Positions 9,308-18,827 of a stretch of 64,000 nt of DNA are shown one piece after another. The DNA lies in contig DATKTO010000038.1 of the NCBI GenBank assembly GCA_035531075.1, positions 182,333 to 246,332 on the forward strand. Direction: 5' to 3'. Origin of the DNA: 39-52-133 sp035531075. Its GTDB lineage: Bacteria > Pseudomonadota > Gammaproteobacteria > Burkholderiales > Gallionellaceae. A program made the translations under genes and the position numbers. Numbering within the stretch: position 1 is the first letter of the stretch; each line of letters starts with the position of its first letter. Under the pieces are notes generated by a model that worked only from the letters and a program-made list of their open reading frames with translations, ran no database searches and was not told where the DNA came from.

Positions 9308-10039
9308 TTAAAGCTTATAGCCGCGATGCAATGCGACCACACCGGCATTAAGGTTGAAATATTCCACGCGCGACAGCCCGGCCTGCTCCATCATCTGTTT
9401 CAATTCTTCCTGCGACGGGTGCATGCGTATAGATTCGGCCAAATAGCGGTAGCTGTCACCGTCCTTGGCGATCAACTCCCCCATCTTTGGCAAGAGCTTG
9501 AATGAATAGGCGTCATACAGCGGCTGCAACGGCTTCCACACCTTGGAAAATTCCAGCACCAGCAATCGCCCACCAGGCTTCAGCACGCGGCGCATTTCGG
9601 CCAGCGCAACCTCTTTGTGAGTGACATTGCGCAAGCCGAACGCAATGCTCACGCAATCAAAATAGTTGGAGGGGAAGGGCAGGTGTTCGGCGTCGCACTG
9701 TGCCACCGGCATCGCCAGCCCATCGTCTATCATGCGGTCACGCCCCACGCGCAGCATGGCATTATTGATATCGGTGAGCCATACCTGGCCGGTGGGGCCA
9801 ACGCGCCTGGCAAACTTGCGCGACAGATCCGCCGAGCCGCCAGCCACATCCAACACACGTTCGCCGGCACGAACGGCGCTGATCTGGATGGTAAAATTTT
9901 TCCATACACGGTGCAGGCCAGCGGACATCAGGTCATTCATGATGTCGTACTTGCTGGCAACGGAGGTGAATACTTCGGCCACGCGTTTGGCCTTATCCTG
10001 CTCGTCTACCGTTTCAAAACCAAAATGTGTTTTAGACAT
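9308..10039 (-). CDS. ubiE: Demethylmenaquinone / 2-methoxy-6-polyprenyl-benzoquinol methyltransferase
   Basis: SAM-dependent C-methyltransferase acting in both ubiquinone and menaquinone synthesis. The 243-residue protein has the class I motif VLDVAGGSADLSRKFA (about residues 63-78) and the UbiE signatures FGLRNVTHKE and RVLKPGGRLLVLEFS. It closes with the usual C-terminal strand (NLNAGVVALHRGYKL). It is the first gene of the minus-strand ubi series and is followed by the Tim44-like gene, ubiJ and ubiB. Confidence 0.97.
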   Translation of the reverse strand: MSKTHFGFETVDEQDKAKRVAEVFTSVASKYDIMNDLMSAGLHRVWKNFTIQISAVRAGERVLDVAGGSADLSRKFARRVGPTGQVWLTDINNAMLRVGRDRMIDDGLAMPVAQCDAEHLPFPSNYFDCVSIAFGLRNVTHKEVALAEMRRVLKPGGRLLVLEFSKVWKPLQPLYDAYSFKLLPKMGELIAKDGDSYRYLAESIRMHPSQEELKQMMEQAGLSRVEYFNLNAGVVALHRGYKL

Positions 10040-10087
10040 GTGCTCTTTCAGCAGATTTATGCGTATGTATTTGATTATATTTAATAT

Positions 10088-10579
10088 TTAAGACAGTCTG
10101 ATCTTCTTCAGCAGCGCGGTGGTGGAGCGCTGATGCAGGAAGGGAATGCTGTGCACGCTGCCACCCCAACCGATCACTTCGCTTGCCCCGACTATCTTAT
10201 CTGGGGCCCAATCGCCGCCTTTGACCAGTACATCCGGCTTGCAGGTCAAGATCAAATCCAGCGGCGTATCCTCATCAAACAGCACCACCAAATCAACAGC
10301 ATCCAGCGCTGCCAGCACGGCGAGTCGATCATCCTGCTGGTTGACAGGTCTGTCATCGCCTTTGCCCTGGCGCTTAACCGATGCGTCGCTGTTTACGCCC
10401 AACACCATAGAGGCACCCAGTGCGCGCGCCTGTGCCAGATAGGTGACATGGCCGCGGTGCAGCACGTCAAAACAGCCATTGGTGAAAACCAGCGGGCGGG
10501 GCAATTTGGCTACCCGTGCTGCCAAATCGGCACGGGTGCATATTTTATTTTCAAAATCGGGTGCGGAATACACGTGCAA
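10088..10579 (-). CDS. rfaE2: D-glycero-beta-D-manno-heptose 1-phosphate adenylyltransferase
   Basis: Adenylyltransferase for ADP-heptose synthesis, feeding the LPS inner core. The 163-residue product matches the stand-alone C-terminal half of HldE. The nucleotidyltransferase signature FTNGCFDVLHRGHV lies at about residues 33-46 and VLVKGGDW near 117. The kinase half (HldE N-terminus) is not attached, so it must be encoded elsewhere. It lies two bases downstream of dolP on the same strand and close to gmhA, which supports the heptose role. Confidence 0.93.
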   Translation of the reverse strand: MHVYSAPDFENKICTRADLAARVAKLPRPLVFTNGCFDVLHRGHVTYLAQARALGASMVLGVNSDASVKRQGKGDDRPVNQQDDRLAVLAALDAVDLVVLFDEDTPLDLILTCKPDVLVKGGDWAPDKIVGASEVIGWGGSVHSIPFLHQRSTTALLKKIRLS

Positions 10580-10581
10580 GA

Positions 10582-11130
10582 TCAGTCTATATACTCAAAC
10601 AGGGGGACAATTTTCTTCACGCCACGCGACGTACTGGTGACTTCAGTCGCGATCGCGGCTTCAGCGCGCGTGACCAGGCCAAGCAGATAAACGATGCCAT
10701 TTTCGGTAACCACCTCTACTCGCTCGGCCCTGAAATCCTTCCCGCTGTCGCGCAGGCGCATATTTACATTGCTGGTGGTCAGCGCATCACCGCTGCGCGA
10801 CGACAGCGACGACACAGGGCCGATCGTCAATTCGTTGTTGATAGCGGTCACATTCTGCACACCGCCGATGATTCGGGTGATATCAGTCTTGGCAGATTCG
10901 TCCGGGACTTCACCGGTTACCAGCACCTTGCGGTTATAGCTGTTGACATTGATATGTACTTTTTCGGCATACTTGTTCTTGATTCGCGTCGTCGCAGTGT
11001 CTGCAATTGTGCCATCTTCAATGTATGCTCCCTGCGTGCGGCGATCTGCGCCCTTGGTGAGCGTGGTAGTACAACCTTGCATGACAAGGAGTACAGCGGC
11101 AATCAATAGAAAACTCAGCTTGCGCGTCAT
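10582..11130 (-). CDS. dolP: Dual BON-domain outer-membrane lipoprotein (DolP/YraP-like)
   Basis: Division- and envelope-linked lipoprotein; DolP in enterobacteria binds anionic phospholipids at the outer membrane. The 182-residue product begins MTRKLSFLLIAAVLL with a lipobox-like VMQGC (Cys20), then two BON domains (about residues 45-110 and 120-182) with the typical VKVLVTG- and VYLLG-like strands. A much longer open frame exists upstream, but it runs through gmhA in another frame. ATG 11130 starts exactly at the signal peptide. Identity as DolP is supported by the conserved rsmI / lpoA / yraN / diaA-gmhA / dolP order. Confidence 0.88.
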   Translation of the reverse strand: MTRKLSFLLIAAVLLVMQGCTTTLTKGADRRTQGAYIEDGTIADTATTRIKNKYAEKVHINVNSYNRKVLVTGEVPDESAKTDITRIIGGVQNVTAINNELTIGPVSSLSSRSGDALTTSNVNMRLRDSGKDFRAERVEVVTENGIVYLLGLVTRAEAAIATEVTSTSRGVKKIVPLFEYID

Positions 11131-11132
11131 GA

Positions 11133-11726
11133 TTATTTTTTTTCTCCATAGAGCATATGGTCTATCCCGTCGCAGATGCAATGCAGCACCAGCAGATGGA
11201 CTTCCTGGATGCGTGCGGTACTTTGCGTCGGCACGCAGATATGAATATCGCCAGCTTTCAACATCGCGCCCATTTTCCCGCCATCGCGACCAGTCAGCGC
11301 GATTACGCACATATTGCGTTCATGCGCAGCGCCGATGGCGGCCACAACGTTGGTTGAGTTGCCGCTGGTTGAAATGGCAAGCAGTACATCCCCGCTGCGG
11401 CCCAAGCCTAACACCTGCTTGGAGAAAATCTGGTTGTAATCATAATCATTGGCGATCGAGGTCAGGACCGAGCTGTCCGTGGTCAGCGCAACGGCAGCCA
11501 GAGGCGGACGCTCCATTTCAAAGCGATTGATCAGTTCGGCAGCAAAGTGCTGCGCATCAGCAGCGGAGCCGCCATTGCCACAGCATAAAATTTTCCCATC
11601 CTTCTGCAAACAACTGACCATCGCCTGTGCAGAAGCAGCGATAGGTTGAGCCAGCACGTCCTTGCTTTGCAGTTTGACCTGTGCGCTATCATCGAAATGC
11701 TTATAAATTCTGAGGGTTAAGTCCAT
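11133..11726 (-). CDS. gmhA: Phosphoheptose isomerase / DiaA-type SIS protein
   Basis: SIS-domain protein of the GmhA/DiaA family. GmhA converts sedoheptulose-7-phosphate to heptose-7-phosphate for LPS; DiaA stimulates DnaA. The 197-residue product has GNGGSAADAQHFAAELINRF (about residues 51-70), STSGNS near 117, and a C-terminal QEVHLLVLHCICD helix. It keeps the family Glu (AAEL) and His (EVHL) positions used for catalysis by GmhA. rfaE2 nearby favours the isomerase role, while the yraN/lpoA context is that of diaA, so the assignment is shared. It ends two bases before dolP. Confidence 0.85.
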   Translation of the reverse strand: MDLTLRIYKHFDDSAQVKLQSKDVLAQPIAASAQAMVSCLQKDGKILCCGNGGSAADAQHFAAELINRFEMERPPLAAVALTTDSSVLTSIANDYDYNQIFSKQVLGLGRSGDVLLAISTSGNSTNVVAAIGAAHERNMCVIALTGRDGGKMGAMLKAGDIHICVPTQSTARIQEVHLLVLHCICDGIDHMLYGEKK

Positions 11727-11824
11727 GGATGCGAGATGTTTGTGTTAAATATAGAGCGAATTTTAACTGAAAAGAACCGGGATGTTTGCTAAAGATGCTT
11801 TGGTATTACAAATGAAATAGCAAC

Positions 11825-12169
11825 TTACGCAGTAAATGCATTCTTGATCCACTCGATTTTATCGGGATCGGTAGCTTGCATGACTATTGCATCGAAGCGG
11901 CAGGGTGGTATGCGCTGCAACCGGGAAAGGTAATGTTGCGCTGTGCGCAACAACTTGGCCTGCTTGCGTCCATCAATGCTGGCAGCAGCGCCGCCAAAAG
12001 CCGAGCCGCTGCGCAGCCGTACTTCAACGAAAACAAGGTTATCGCCGTGCTGTAGGATAAGGTCAATTTCGCCATATCGACAACTGTAGTTCATCTGCAG
12101 CAGTTTTAAGCCCTGTCGCTGCAAATATTGCGCGGCCAGTTGTTCGGCCAGCGCACCTGGCTTGTTCAT
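11825..12169 (-). CDS. yraN: UPF0102 family protein YraN (endonuclease-like fold)
   Basis: Small protein of the UPF0102/YraN family, which has a predicted PD-(D/E)XK-like nuclease fold and no settled role. In the 114-residue product the residues GEIDLILQHGD and VFVEVRLRSG give the D...ExR-like active-site pattern. It overlaps the end of lpoA by an ATGA junction (12166-12169), so translation is coupled. It belongs to the conserved rsmI-lpoA-yraN-gmhA/diaA-dolP neighbourhood. Confidence 0.92.
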   Translation of the reverse strand: MNKPGALAEQLAAQYLQRQGLKLLQMNYSCRYGEIDLILQHGDNLVFVEVRLRSGSAFGGAAASIDGRKQAKLLRTAQHYLSRLQRIPPCRFDAIVMQATDPDKIEWIKNAFTA

Positions 12170-13566
12170 TTAGCAGGGGTAGCGGGCGCATTTTCAATTG
12201 CCGCAGCCTTGCGCGCAGCATTTTCTGCTGCCTTGGCGGCAGCCTTTTCAGCTTCAAGTGCGGCAAGTCCTTCGGGCGTGAGGCCGTGACCATAGCGGAA
12301 TACGGCAGATACGGCATCACGTTGGAATAGCCTGGAATCCGTCAGACGGATGCGACCTGTGACACCATCCACAGGGAGTGCAGAACTGAATTTGTTATGC
12401 AGCATGATATGCAGCAGACGGTAGGCATCGATTCCGAACGCGTAGAGGCGCTCCTTGTCCGTATCCAGCACGGTGCTCGATCTGGGGTAGATCATCACCG
12501 CCGGGTGGTCAGGCTGCAACAACCACGGCATATCCACAAAGTGGATGTCGTTGAGATCGTAGTTGGTCAGGGTATCGGAGTTAATATTGAATACTTGTGA
12601 GGTTGCATAAACCGGCAGGCTGGGGTTCAAATAGGGGCGAATCAGGCGAGCTTGCTTGTTGTCGCCCGCGAGGAATGCAACATTACCCGTTGCAACAGGC
12701 GGCGGTCCTACACGCTTGGGAGCAACCGTTGAAATTTCGCCAGACTCCGATATCACGGTTACGGGGGCTGGCGGGGTTGGTTCAATCAGCCATGGCGCCG
12801 TGGGAAGGTTAACCAGCGCATTGGTATCATCCCCTTCCCTGTATATCACTTCAGCGTTGATATTTCCGCCCAGTTTTTTCCATTCATCGGCGAAGGCGAT
12901 TGACAGGCGTTTCGACAACGGCGTGCCAGTATTGATGATGGTTGCATCGTGCAATTTTGCAGCAAAAGCCAACTGTGCAATTTGTCGCGCTTCCGTTTCC
13001 GGGATCAGGCCAAAAAAATACATTTTGCCTGAATCAGCTTTTTGATCGGTCGTGTTGAGAGCCAGGGTAGGCACCGTGATATCTGAATAACCGGCCAGCA
13101 GTGCAACACCAGATCGTGTCAAAGGCCCGGCCACTGCAACAGCGCCATTGGCGACGGCCTGGCGGTATATGCTGATCACATCGCGGCTTTCGTCGGCGCT
13201 GCTGTATACGCGCACTGGAAAATCACGCACCTGGCTTTTAGCGGCTGCGAGGAAGCCCTGTTGCACGGCATTGGCAGCTGACGAGAACGACGCAGAGTTA
13301 AGCGGCAAAATGAGCGCGATGTGCGGTGCGAATTTATCGGCAGGAGGCAGGGGAATCGTGCCTGGAGGAAGCGCAGTGGTGTCGATCACGGATGGTGTGA
13401 TGACAGACATGACCGGTTCGCCGGGGGCTGCAGGCGCGGGTACAACGGGGGCTTGGGCAGCTGCCGGAGCATGTACAACAGGAGCAGGTTTAACCCGAGT
13501 AGCTGTAGCACACGCGCTAACGTATAGTGTCGCCAATAATAAAAGCCAGAAGGAAGAGCGTTGCAT
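12166..13566 (-). CDS. lpoA: Penicillin-binding protein activator LpoA/LppC-like lipoprotein
   Basis: Outer-membrane lipoprotein that in enterobacteria activates PBP1A; it resembles periplasmic binding proteins. It starts MQRSSFWLLLLATLYVSAC with lipobox VSAC (Cys19), then a Pro/Ala-rich linker. A LppC fold follows (HIALILPLNSASF near residue 85, then VAVAGPLTRSGV), and the protein ends in an Ala/Lys-rich tail. I chose ATG 13566 over the TTG three codons upstream. Its 5' end overlaps that of the divergent rsmI gene by six bases, and its promoter lies inside rsmI. The stop overlaps the yraN start. Confidence 0.9.
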   Translation of the reverse strand: MQRSSFWLLLLATLYVSACATATRVKPAPVVHAPAAAQAPVVPAPAAPGEPVMSVITPSVIDTTALPPGTIPLPPADKFAPHIALILPLNSASFSSAANAVQQGFLAAAKSQVRDFPVRVYSSADESRDVISIYRQAVANGAVAVAGPLTRSGVALLAGYSDITVPTLALNTTDQKADSGKMYFFGLIPETEARQIAQLAFAAKLHDATIINTGTPLSKRLSIAFADEWKKLGGNINAEVIYREGDDTNALVNLPTAPWLIEPTPPAPVTVISESGEISTVAPKRVGPPPVATGNVAFLAGDNKQARLIRPYLNPSLPVYATSQVFNINSDTLTNYDLNDIHFVDMPWLLQPDHPAVMIYPRSSTVLDTDKERLYAFGIDAYRLLHIMLHNKFSSALPVDGVTGRIRLTDSRLFQRDAVSAVFRYGHGLTPEGLAALEAEKAAAKAAENAARKAAAIENAPATPAK

Positions 13567-14427
13567 AGCAGTCAAAAACTGAAATTAGAGTGTGCATTAT
13601 ATGTAGTAGCCACCCCAATTGGAAATATGCGTGATATTAGCCTGCGCGCACTGGACGTGTTGAGCGGTGCGGACACCATCGCAGCCGAAGACACGCGTAA
13701 TTCCGCGCACCTGCTGACCCATCACGGTATTACGGCGAGGCGGTTGCTGGCGTTGCACCAGCACAATGAACGCGGCGCAGCGGACAAGGTTATACACTTG
13801 CTTGCACAAGGACAGTCGGTTGCGCTGATAACGGATGCCGGAACACCCGCAGTGAGCGACCCCGGTGCGCTGGTGGTGGAAGAGGTGCGCGCTGCCGGCT
13901 ACCGGGTGATTCCTATACCCGGCGCCAATGCCGCAGTTGCAGCACTGTCCGCGGCCGGACTGGCAGCGCCGCATTTTCTGTTTTATGGCTTCCTGCCGAA
14001 TAAACCGACTGCGCGCTGCAAGGAGCTGCAATCCTTGATTGAGCACCCCTATACGCTGGTGTTTTACGAGGCGCCCCACCGTATTATTGAGTGCGTCGCC
14101 GACCTGCGGACGGTGTTTGGCGATGAACGGCAGATTGTGCTGGCGCGCGAAGTCACCAAGTTGTTCGAAAGCATACACAGCTGCCGTATGGATGAGGCGA
14201 TGGACTGGCTCAACAGTGACCCCAATAATCTGCGTGGAGAGTTTGTGGTGCTGGTGTCCGCCGCGCCGGCGCGGGCAGGGGGAATCAGCGCGGAAGTCGA
14301 ACATGTGCTGAGCGTGTTGCTCAAGGAGCTGCCGCTCAAGCAGGCGGTACAGTTGGCCGTGCAGATTACCGGGGTGGCGCGCAATGAGATGTATCAGCGC
14401 GCACTGTCGCTGAAGCCTTCTGAGTAA
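13561..14427 (+). CDS. rsmI: 16S rRNA (cytidine-1402 2'-O)-methyltransferase
   Basis: Tetrapyrrole-methylase-fold enzyme that 2'-O-methylates C1402 of 16S rRNA. The 288-residue product has LYVVATPIGNMRDIS near residue 13, AEDTRNS near 40 and the conserved ITDAGTPAVSDPG (about residues 91-103). No ATG precedes the core. TTG 13561 is chosen because AAGGA (13550-13554) lies six bases before it; a CTG at 13579 is the only other option. The start overlaps the divergent lpoA start, so the Shine-Dalgarno lies within the lpoA signal-peptide codons. This is the usual partner of lpoA. Confidence 0.93.
   Translation: MHSSQKLKLECALYVVATPIGNMRDISLRALDVLSGADTIAAEDTRNSAHLLTHHGITARRLLALHQHNERGAADKVIHLLAQGQSVALITDAGTPAVSDPGALVVEEVRAAGYRVIPIPGANAAVAALSAAGLAAPHFLFYGFLPNKPTARCKELQSLIEHPYTLVFYEAPHRIIECVADLRTVFGDERQIVLAREVTKLFESIHSCRMDEAMDWLNSDPNNLRGEFVVLVSAAPARAGGISAEVEHVLSVLLKELPLKQAVQLAVQITGVARNEMYQRALSLKPSE
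13596..13625 (-). promoter_or_regulatory. Putative sigma-70 promoter of lpoA
   Basis: On the minus strand a perfect -10 box TATAAT (13596-13601) lies about 30 bases upstream of the lpoA ATG. TTTCCA (13620-13625) is a 4/6 -35 match at 18-base spacing. The promoter sits inside the first codons of rsmI. Read from sequence only. Confidence 0.5.
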
Positions 14428-14507
14428 ACAATATCAACGCATCAGTATCGAGATCATTTTAGCGAGAATATCTTCCCTTGCCGGGGAGTGAATAACGGGG
14501 ATTGAAC

Positions 14508-15698
14508 ATGAAGCAAAGTGTAAATAAATTGCAGCGCCAGAGATTGATTGCGGCCCTGTTGTTCCCCTTGTTGCTGGCGGCGTGTGGCGCTGGTGATGAA
14601 CAGAAAAAACCTGCTGCCGGAGCCGCGTCCCCCCCCGCAGAAGTGGATGTAATCATCGCCACACCCGCTGCAACGGTGCTGACCCAGGACCTCCCCGGTC
14701 GTCTGCAAGCCTACCGCAGCGCGCAAGTTCGCGCGCGCGTCGAAGGCATAGTCGAGCGGCGCAAGTTCACCGAGGGCAGCGATGTCATTGCGGGCGCTTC
14801 GCTGTATCAGATTGCGTTGCGCAGTTATCAAACGGCCTATGATGCGGCCAAAGCCGATGCCGAAGTCGCCAGTCAGACACTGGCGCGCTATAAAAAACTG
14901 AAGGAGGCCAATGTTGTCAGCCAGCAGGATTATGACTTGACCGATGCCAAGTACAGGCAGGCTGAAGCCAGATTTTCCAAGGCACAGGAAGACTTGGAAA
15001 ACACCCGGGTGCCCGCGCCTATTTCAGGCCGCATCGGCCGCTCGCAAGCAAGCGAAGGTGCGCTGGTCGGACGGGGAGAGGCAACATTGCTGACAACTAT
15101 CGAACAGATCAATCCGCTATACGTCAATTTTACGCAATCCGAATCAGAGATTTCGCGCCTGCAACAGGCGGTGAAAGCGGGAAAATTGCAGCGCGCGGAT
15201 TCGGCCAAAGTTGAACTGGTGCTCGAAGACGGCAGCATCTATGCGCACTCCGGGAAATTTTTATTCTCTGACATGGCAGTAGATCCGAACACGGGCAGCG
15301 TTTCGCTGCGAGCAGAGTTCCCCAATCCCAAGTTTGAGCTGCTTCCGGGTATGTTTGTCAACATACGCTTGCCGCAGGCGATTGCCGAAAAGGCCATCAA
15401 AGTGCCGCAGCGTGCGGTGCAAACTGGCAGCCAAGGACAATTTGTACTGCTGGTGGATGCCGATGGAAAGGTATCGCCGCGTCCGGTCAAGACGGGCAGC
15501 ATGGCGGGCGAAGATTTCATAATTGCAGAGGGTTTGCAGGGAGGCGAGCAAGTCATCGTCAACGGTGTGCAGAAAGCGCGCCCGGGCGGCATGGTGAAGG
15601 CTGTACCGTGGAACCCCAATGCCCCTGTGCTAAGCACCAGCCCGGCAGTTGCGGCACCCATGAAACAAGCAGCACCGGCAACACCAGAGAAAAAATAG
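14508..15698 (+). CDS. RND efflux periplasmic adaptor (AcrA/MexA family) lipoprotein
   Basis: Periplasmic membrane-fusion subunit linking an RND pump to an outer-membrane channel. It starts MKQSVNKLQRQRLIAALLF with lipobox LAAC (Cys26). A barrel-sandwich/lipoyl part (SAQVRARVEGIVERRKFTEG) and a helical hairpin about residues 110-155 follow, then the beta-barrel (FTQSESEISRLQQA) and a C-terminal proximal domain. ATG 14508 is favoured because GGGGA is six bases upstream; an in-frame TTG lies at 14502. The RND transporter follows after nine bases. The substrate cannot be deduced. Confidence 0.95.
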   Translation: MKQSVNKLQRQRLIAALLFPLLLAACGAGDEQKKPAAGAASPPAEVDVIIATPAATVLTQDLPGRLQAYRSAQVRARVEGIVERRKFTEGSDVIAGASLYQIALRSYQTAYDAAKADAEVASQTLARYKKLKEANVVSQQDYDLTDAKYRQAEARFSKAQEDLENTRVPAPISGRIGRSQASEGALVGRGEATLLTTIEQINPLYVNFTQSESEISRLQQAVKAGKLQRADSAKVELVLEDGSIYAHSGKFLFSDMAVDPNTGSVSLRAEFPNPKFELLPGMFVNIRLPQAIAEKAIKVPQRAVQTGSQGQFVLLVDADGKVSPRPVKTGSMAGEDFIIAEGLQGGEQVIVNGVQKARPGGMVKAVPWNPNAPVLSTSPAVAAPMKQAAPATPEKK

Positions 15699-15707
15699 AG
15701 GATCAAC

Positions 15708-18700
15708 GTGTTAGCCAATTTCTTTATCGATCGCCCCATCTTCGCGTGGGTCATCGCGCTGGTCATCCTGATGAGCGGAGGACTTGCGTTGCGCAGCCTG
15801 CCGGTTACTTCCTATCCAGCGGTGGCCCCTCCGGCTCTGGCAATCAGCATCAGCTACCCCGGCGCGTCCGCGCAGGTGGTGGAAGAAACGGCCATTGCGC
15901 TTATCGAGCAGGAGCTGAACGGGGTCGAGCACCTTTTGTATATGGATTCGGCATCCGAACTGGGGCAGGGCAGCATCACCCTGACTTTCGAGGCTGGCAC
16001 CAACCTGGATGTGGCCTCGGTTGAAACACAAAACAGAATCAAGCGTGCGGAAGCCCGTCTACCTGAGGATGTGCGCCGCTTGGGCATAGGTGTGACGAAA
16101 TCTGCTCGTAATTATCTGATGTTCGTTGCCCTTATTTCGCCGGATAAAAGCCGCGACAACGTAGCGCTCGGCAGCTATGCCGCAGCTAACGTGCTTGAGA
16201 GCATACGCCGGGTGTCTGGCGTAGGCGAGGCGATACTGTTTGGCACCGAATATTCCATGCGCATCTGGCTGAAGCCGGAGCGGCTGCAGGCCTATAACCT
16301 GTCGCCCAGCGATATTGCGCGCGCCGTGCGTTCACAAAATACCCAGCTTGCCACTGGCGAGCTGGGTCAGCTTCCGGCGGTCGACGGCCAGCAGTTGAAT
16401 GCGATTATTGTCACCAAGGGCAGGCTGAATACGAGAGAAGAATTCGGCAACGTCATCGTGCGTGCCAACGCGGATGGCAGCAGCGTGCGGCTGAAAGACG
16501 TGGCAAAGGTTGAGCTGGGTGCGCAGGATTATTCCGTTGCTGCGCGTCTCGACAGCCAGCCCGCGTCGGCGATTGCGATACGCCTGGCACCGACTGCAAA
16601 CGCGCTGGATACCGCCAAGGCGGTCAAGGCCAAGATGACGGAACTGGCTAAAAACTTCCCCAAAGGCGTGGACTGGGTCGTGCCTTACGACACCTCGCAG
16701 TTTGTTGAGATATCGATCAAGGAGGTGATCAAGACACTGGCGGAGGCGATGGTGCTGGTGTTTCTGGTGATGTACCTGTTCCTGGAAAATTTTCGCGCCA
16801 CGCTGATTCCGTCAATCGTAGTGCCGGTCGCACTGGTCGGCACTGCAGTGGGTCTGTACGCCATCGGTTATTCGATCAACACGTTAACCTTGTTTGCGAT
16901 GGTGCTGGCCATCGGCATCGTGGTGGACGATGCCATCGTGGTGGTGGAAAACGTCGAACGCATCATGCGTGAAGATGACTTGCCGCCGCGAGCCGCCACG
17001 CGTAAAGCGATGGGGCAGATTATCAACGCGATTATTGCAATCACCCTGGTATTAATTGCGGTGTTTATCCCGATGGCCTTTTTCAGCGGCTCGGTAGGCG
17101 CGATCTATCGCCAGTTTGCGGTAACCCTTGTGCTCACCATTTCGTTCTCGATGCTGATGGCGCTGACCTTGACCCCGGCATTGTGCGCCACGCTGCTAAA
17201 GCACACGCCCGGACATGATGACCGTCCCAGCACTGGATTCTTCGGCTGGTTTAACAGATTTTTTGCCAGGACAACGCAGAGTTACCAGTCCGGGGTTACA
17301 CATGTACTGAAGAAGACCGGGCGCTATCTGATCGTCTACGGCGTCATCGTGGCGGCAGTGATCGTATTGTTTACTCGCCTGCCAACCAGCTTCCTGCCGG
17401 AAGAAGACCAGGGCTACTTTATCAGCGTCATCCAGCTGCCGCCGGGTGCGACCCGTGGCCGCACCCTGGAAGTGCTTTCCGAAGTCGAGAAGTTTTATCT
17501 AAGCCAACCCGAGGTTGAGCACGTCATCGGCGTGGCCGGCTTCTCCTTCTTTGGCCGCGGACAAAATGCAGCGATTGCATTCATTAAACTGAAGGGCTGG
17601 GATGAGCGACCCAACAAGGAAAATTCGGCGACCTCGGTGGTGCAGCGCGCCAACATGACGCTGTTCCGCATCAAGCAGGCGATGATATTTTCGATCAACG
17701 TGCCGCCCATACCAGAGTTGGCGGCGGTGGGCGGATTCGATTTTCGCCTGCAAGACCGTTCCGGCCAGGGGCGCGACAAGCTGCTGGAGGCGCGCAATAT
17801 GGCGCTGGGCCTGGCCGCCCAAAACCCTGCATTGATGGGCGTGCGGCCGGAAGGGCAGGAAGCCGGTCCGCAACTGCAGCTGGATATAGACCGGCTCAAA
17901 GCGCGCGCGCTGGGTATCGACCTGGCCGATCTGAATGACACGCTGCAGTCTGCCTTGGGCGTGGCTTACATCAACGATTTCGTGCGGGAAGGGCGCATCC
18001 TGCGGGTGCAGATGCAGGCTGAACCCAGCGCGCGCGCTTCACCGGAGCAGATCATGCGCATGCCGGTGCGGAATGCGCAGGGCGGGATGGTAGCGCTGTC
18101 GGACATCGCCACCTACAGATGGGTCGCCGGTTCACCCAAGCTGGACCGCTACAACGGTCTGCCTTCGATGAAAATTTCCGGCAGCCCCGCTCCCGGGCGC
18201 AGCACCGGCGAGGCAATGGCAGCAATGGAACAGGTCGCCGCAAAGTTGCCGCCGGGTTTTGGCTTTGAATGGTCGGGAACATCGTACGAGGAACGACTCT
18301 CCGGCAGCCAGACAGGTTTCCTGTTCAGCCTCTCAATAATCGCTGTATTCCTGTGTCTGGCGGCGCTATACGAGAGCTGGTCCATCCCGTTCGCGGTGCT
18401 ACTGGTGGTGCCCATCGGGGTACTGGGCGCACTGCTGGCAGTGATGCTGCGCGGTTTGCCCAACGACGTGTATTTCAAGGTCGGCCTCATCGTCATCATC
18501 GGCCTTTCCTCCAAAAATGCGATCCTGATCATCGAGTTTGCACGCGAACTGCAGGATGAAGGCTACGATCTGTTAAAGGCCACGCAGGAAGCATGCAGAA
18601 GAAGATTCCGCCCCATCCTGATGACCTCTATCGCCTTCACTCTGGGCGTGCTGCCGCTGGCAATATCCACCGGCGCCGGTGCCAATGGCCGTCGTGCCAT

Positions 18701-18827
18701 CGGCACCGGCGTGATGGGCGGCATGATCGCAGCCACCGTGATTGCGGTGTTCTTGATCCCGGTATTTTTTGTGGTGGTTCGCCGCATCTTTCCGGGCCAA
18801 CCGCGCCTGCATGAGGGGGAAATGTGA
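15708..18827 (+). CDS. RND efflux transporter (AcrB/MexB, HAE1 family)
   Basis: Proton-driven inner-membrane drug and toxin exporter. The 1039-residue protein has the family length and twelve expected membrane helices. The N-terminal FFIDRPIFAWVIALVI precedes the periplasmic porter domain, and VDDAIVVVENVERIM in TM4 carries the paired Asp proton-relay residues. The second half repeats the layout (GLSSKNAILIIEFA). A GTG start at 15708 follows AGAGGA. No outer-membrane factor gene follows; instead a 9-codon open frame overlaps the stop and then the opposite-strand dsrC-like gene begins. The pair may use a TolC encoded elsewhere. Confidence 0.95.
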   Translation: MLANFFIDRPIFAWVIALVILMSGGLALRSLPVTSYPAVAPPALAISISYPGASAQVVEETAIALIEQELNGVEHLLYMDSASELGQGSITLTFEAGTNLDVASVETQNRIKRAEARLPEDVRRLGIGVTKSARNYLMFVALISPDKSRDNVALGSYAAANVLESIRRVSGVGEAILFGTEYSMRIWLKPERLQAYNLSPSDIARAVRSQNTQLATGELGQLPAVDGQQLNAIIVTKGRLNTREEFGNVIVRANADGSSVRLKDVAKVELGAQDYSVAARLDSQPASAIAIRLAPTANALDTAKAVKAKMTELAKNFPKGVDWVVPYDTSQFVEISIKEVIKTLAEAMVLVFLVMYLFLENFRATLIPSIVVPVALVGTAVGLYAIGYSINTLTLFAMVLAIGIVVDDAIVVVENVERIMREDDLPPRAATRKAMGQIINAIIAITLVLIAVFIPMAFFSGSVGAIYRQFAVTLVLTISFSMLMALTLTPALCATLLKHTPGHDDRPSTGFFGWFNRFFARTTQSYQSGVTHVLKKTGRYLIVYGVIVAAVIVLFTRLPTSFLPEEDQGYFISVIQLPPGATRGRTLEVLSEVEKFYLSQPEVEHVIGVAGFSFFGRGQNAAIAFIKLKGWDERPNKENSATSVVQRANMTLFRIKQAMIFSINVPPIPELAAVGGFDFRLQDRSGQGRDKLLEARNMALGLAAQNPALMGVRPEGQEAGPQLQLDIDRLKARALGIDLADLNDTLQSALGVAYINDFVREGRILRVQMQAEPSARASPEQIMRMPVRNAQGGMVALSDIATYRWVAGSPKLDRYNGLPSMKISGSPAPGRSTGEAMAAMEQVAAKLPPGFGFEWSGTSYEERLSGSQTGFLFSLSIIAVFLCLAALYESWSIPFAVLLVVPIGVLGALLAVMLRGLPNDVYFKVGLIVIIGLSSKNAILIIEFARELQDEGYDLLKATQEACRRRFRPILMTSIAFTLGVLPLAISTGAGANGRRAIGTGVMGGMIAATVIAVFLIPVFFVVVRRIFPGQPRLHEGEM

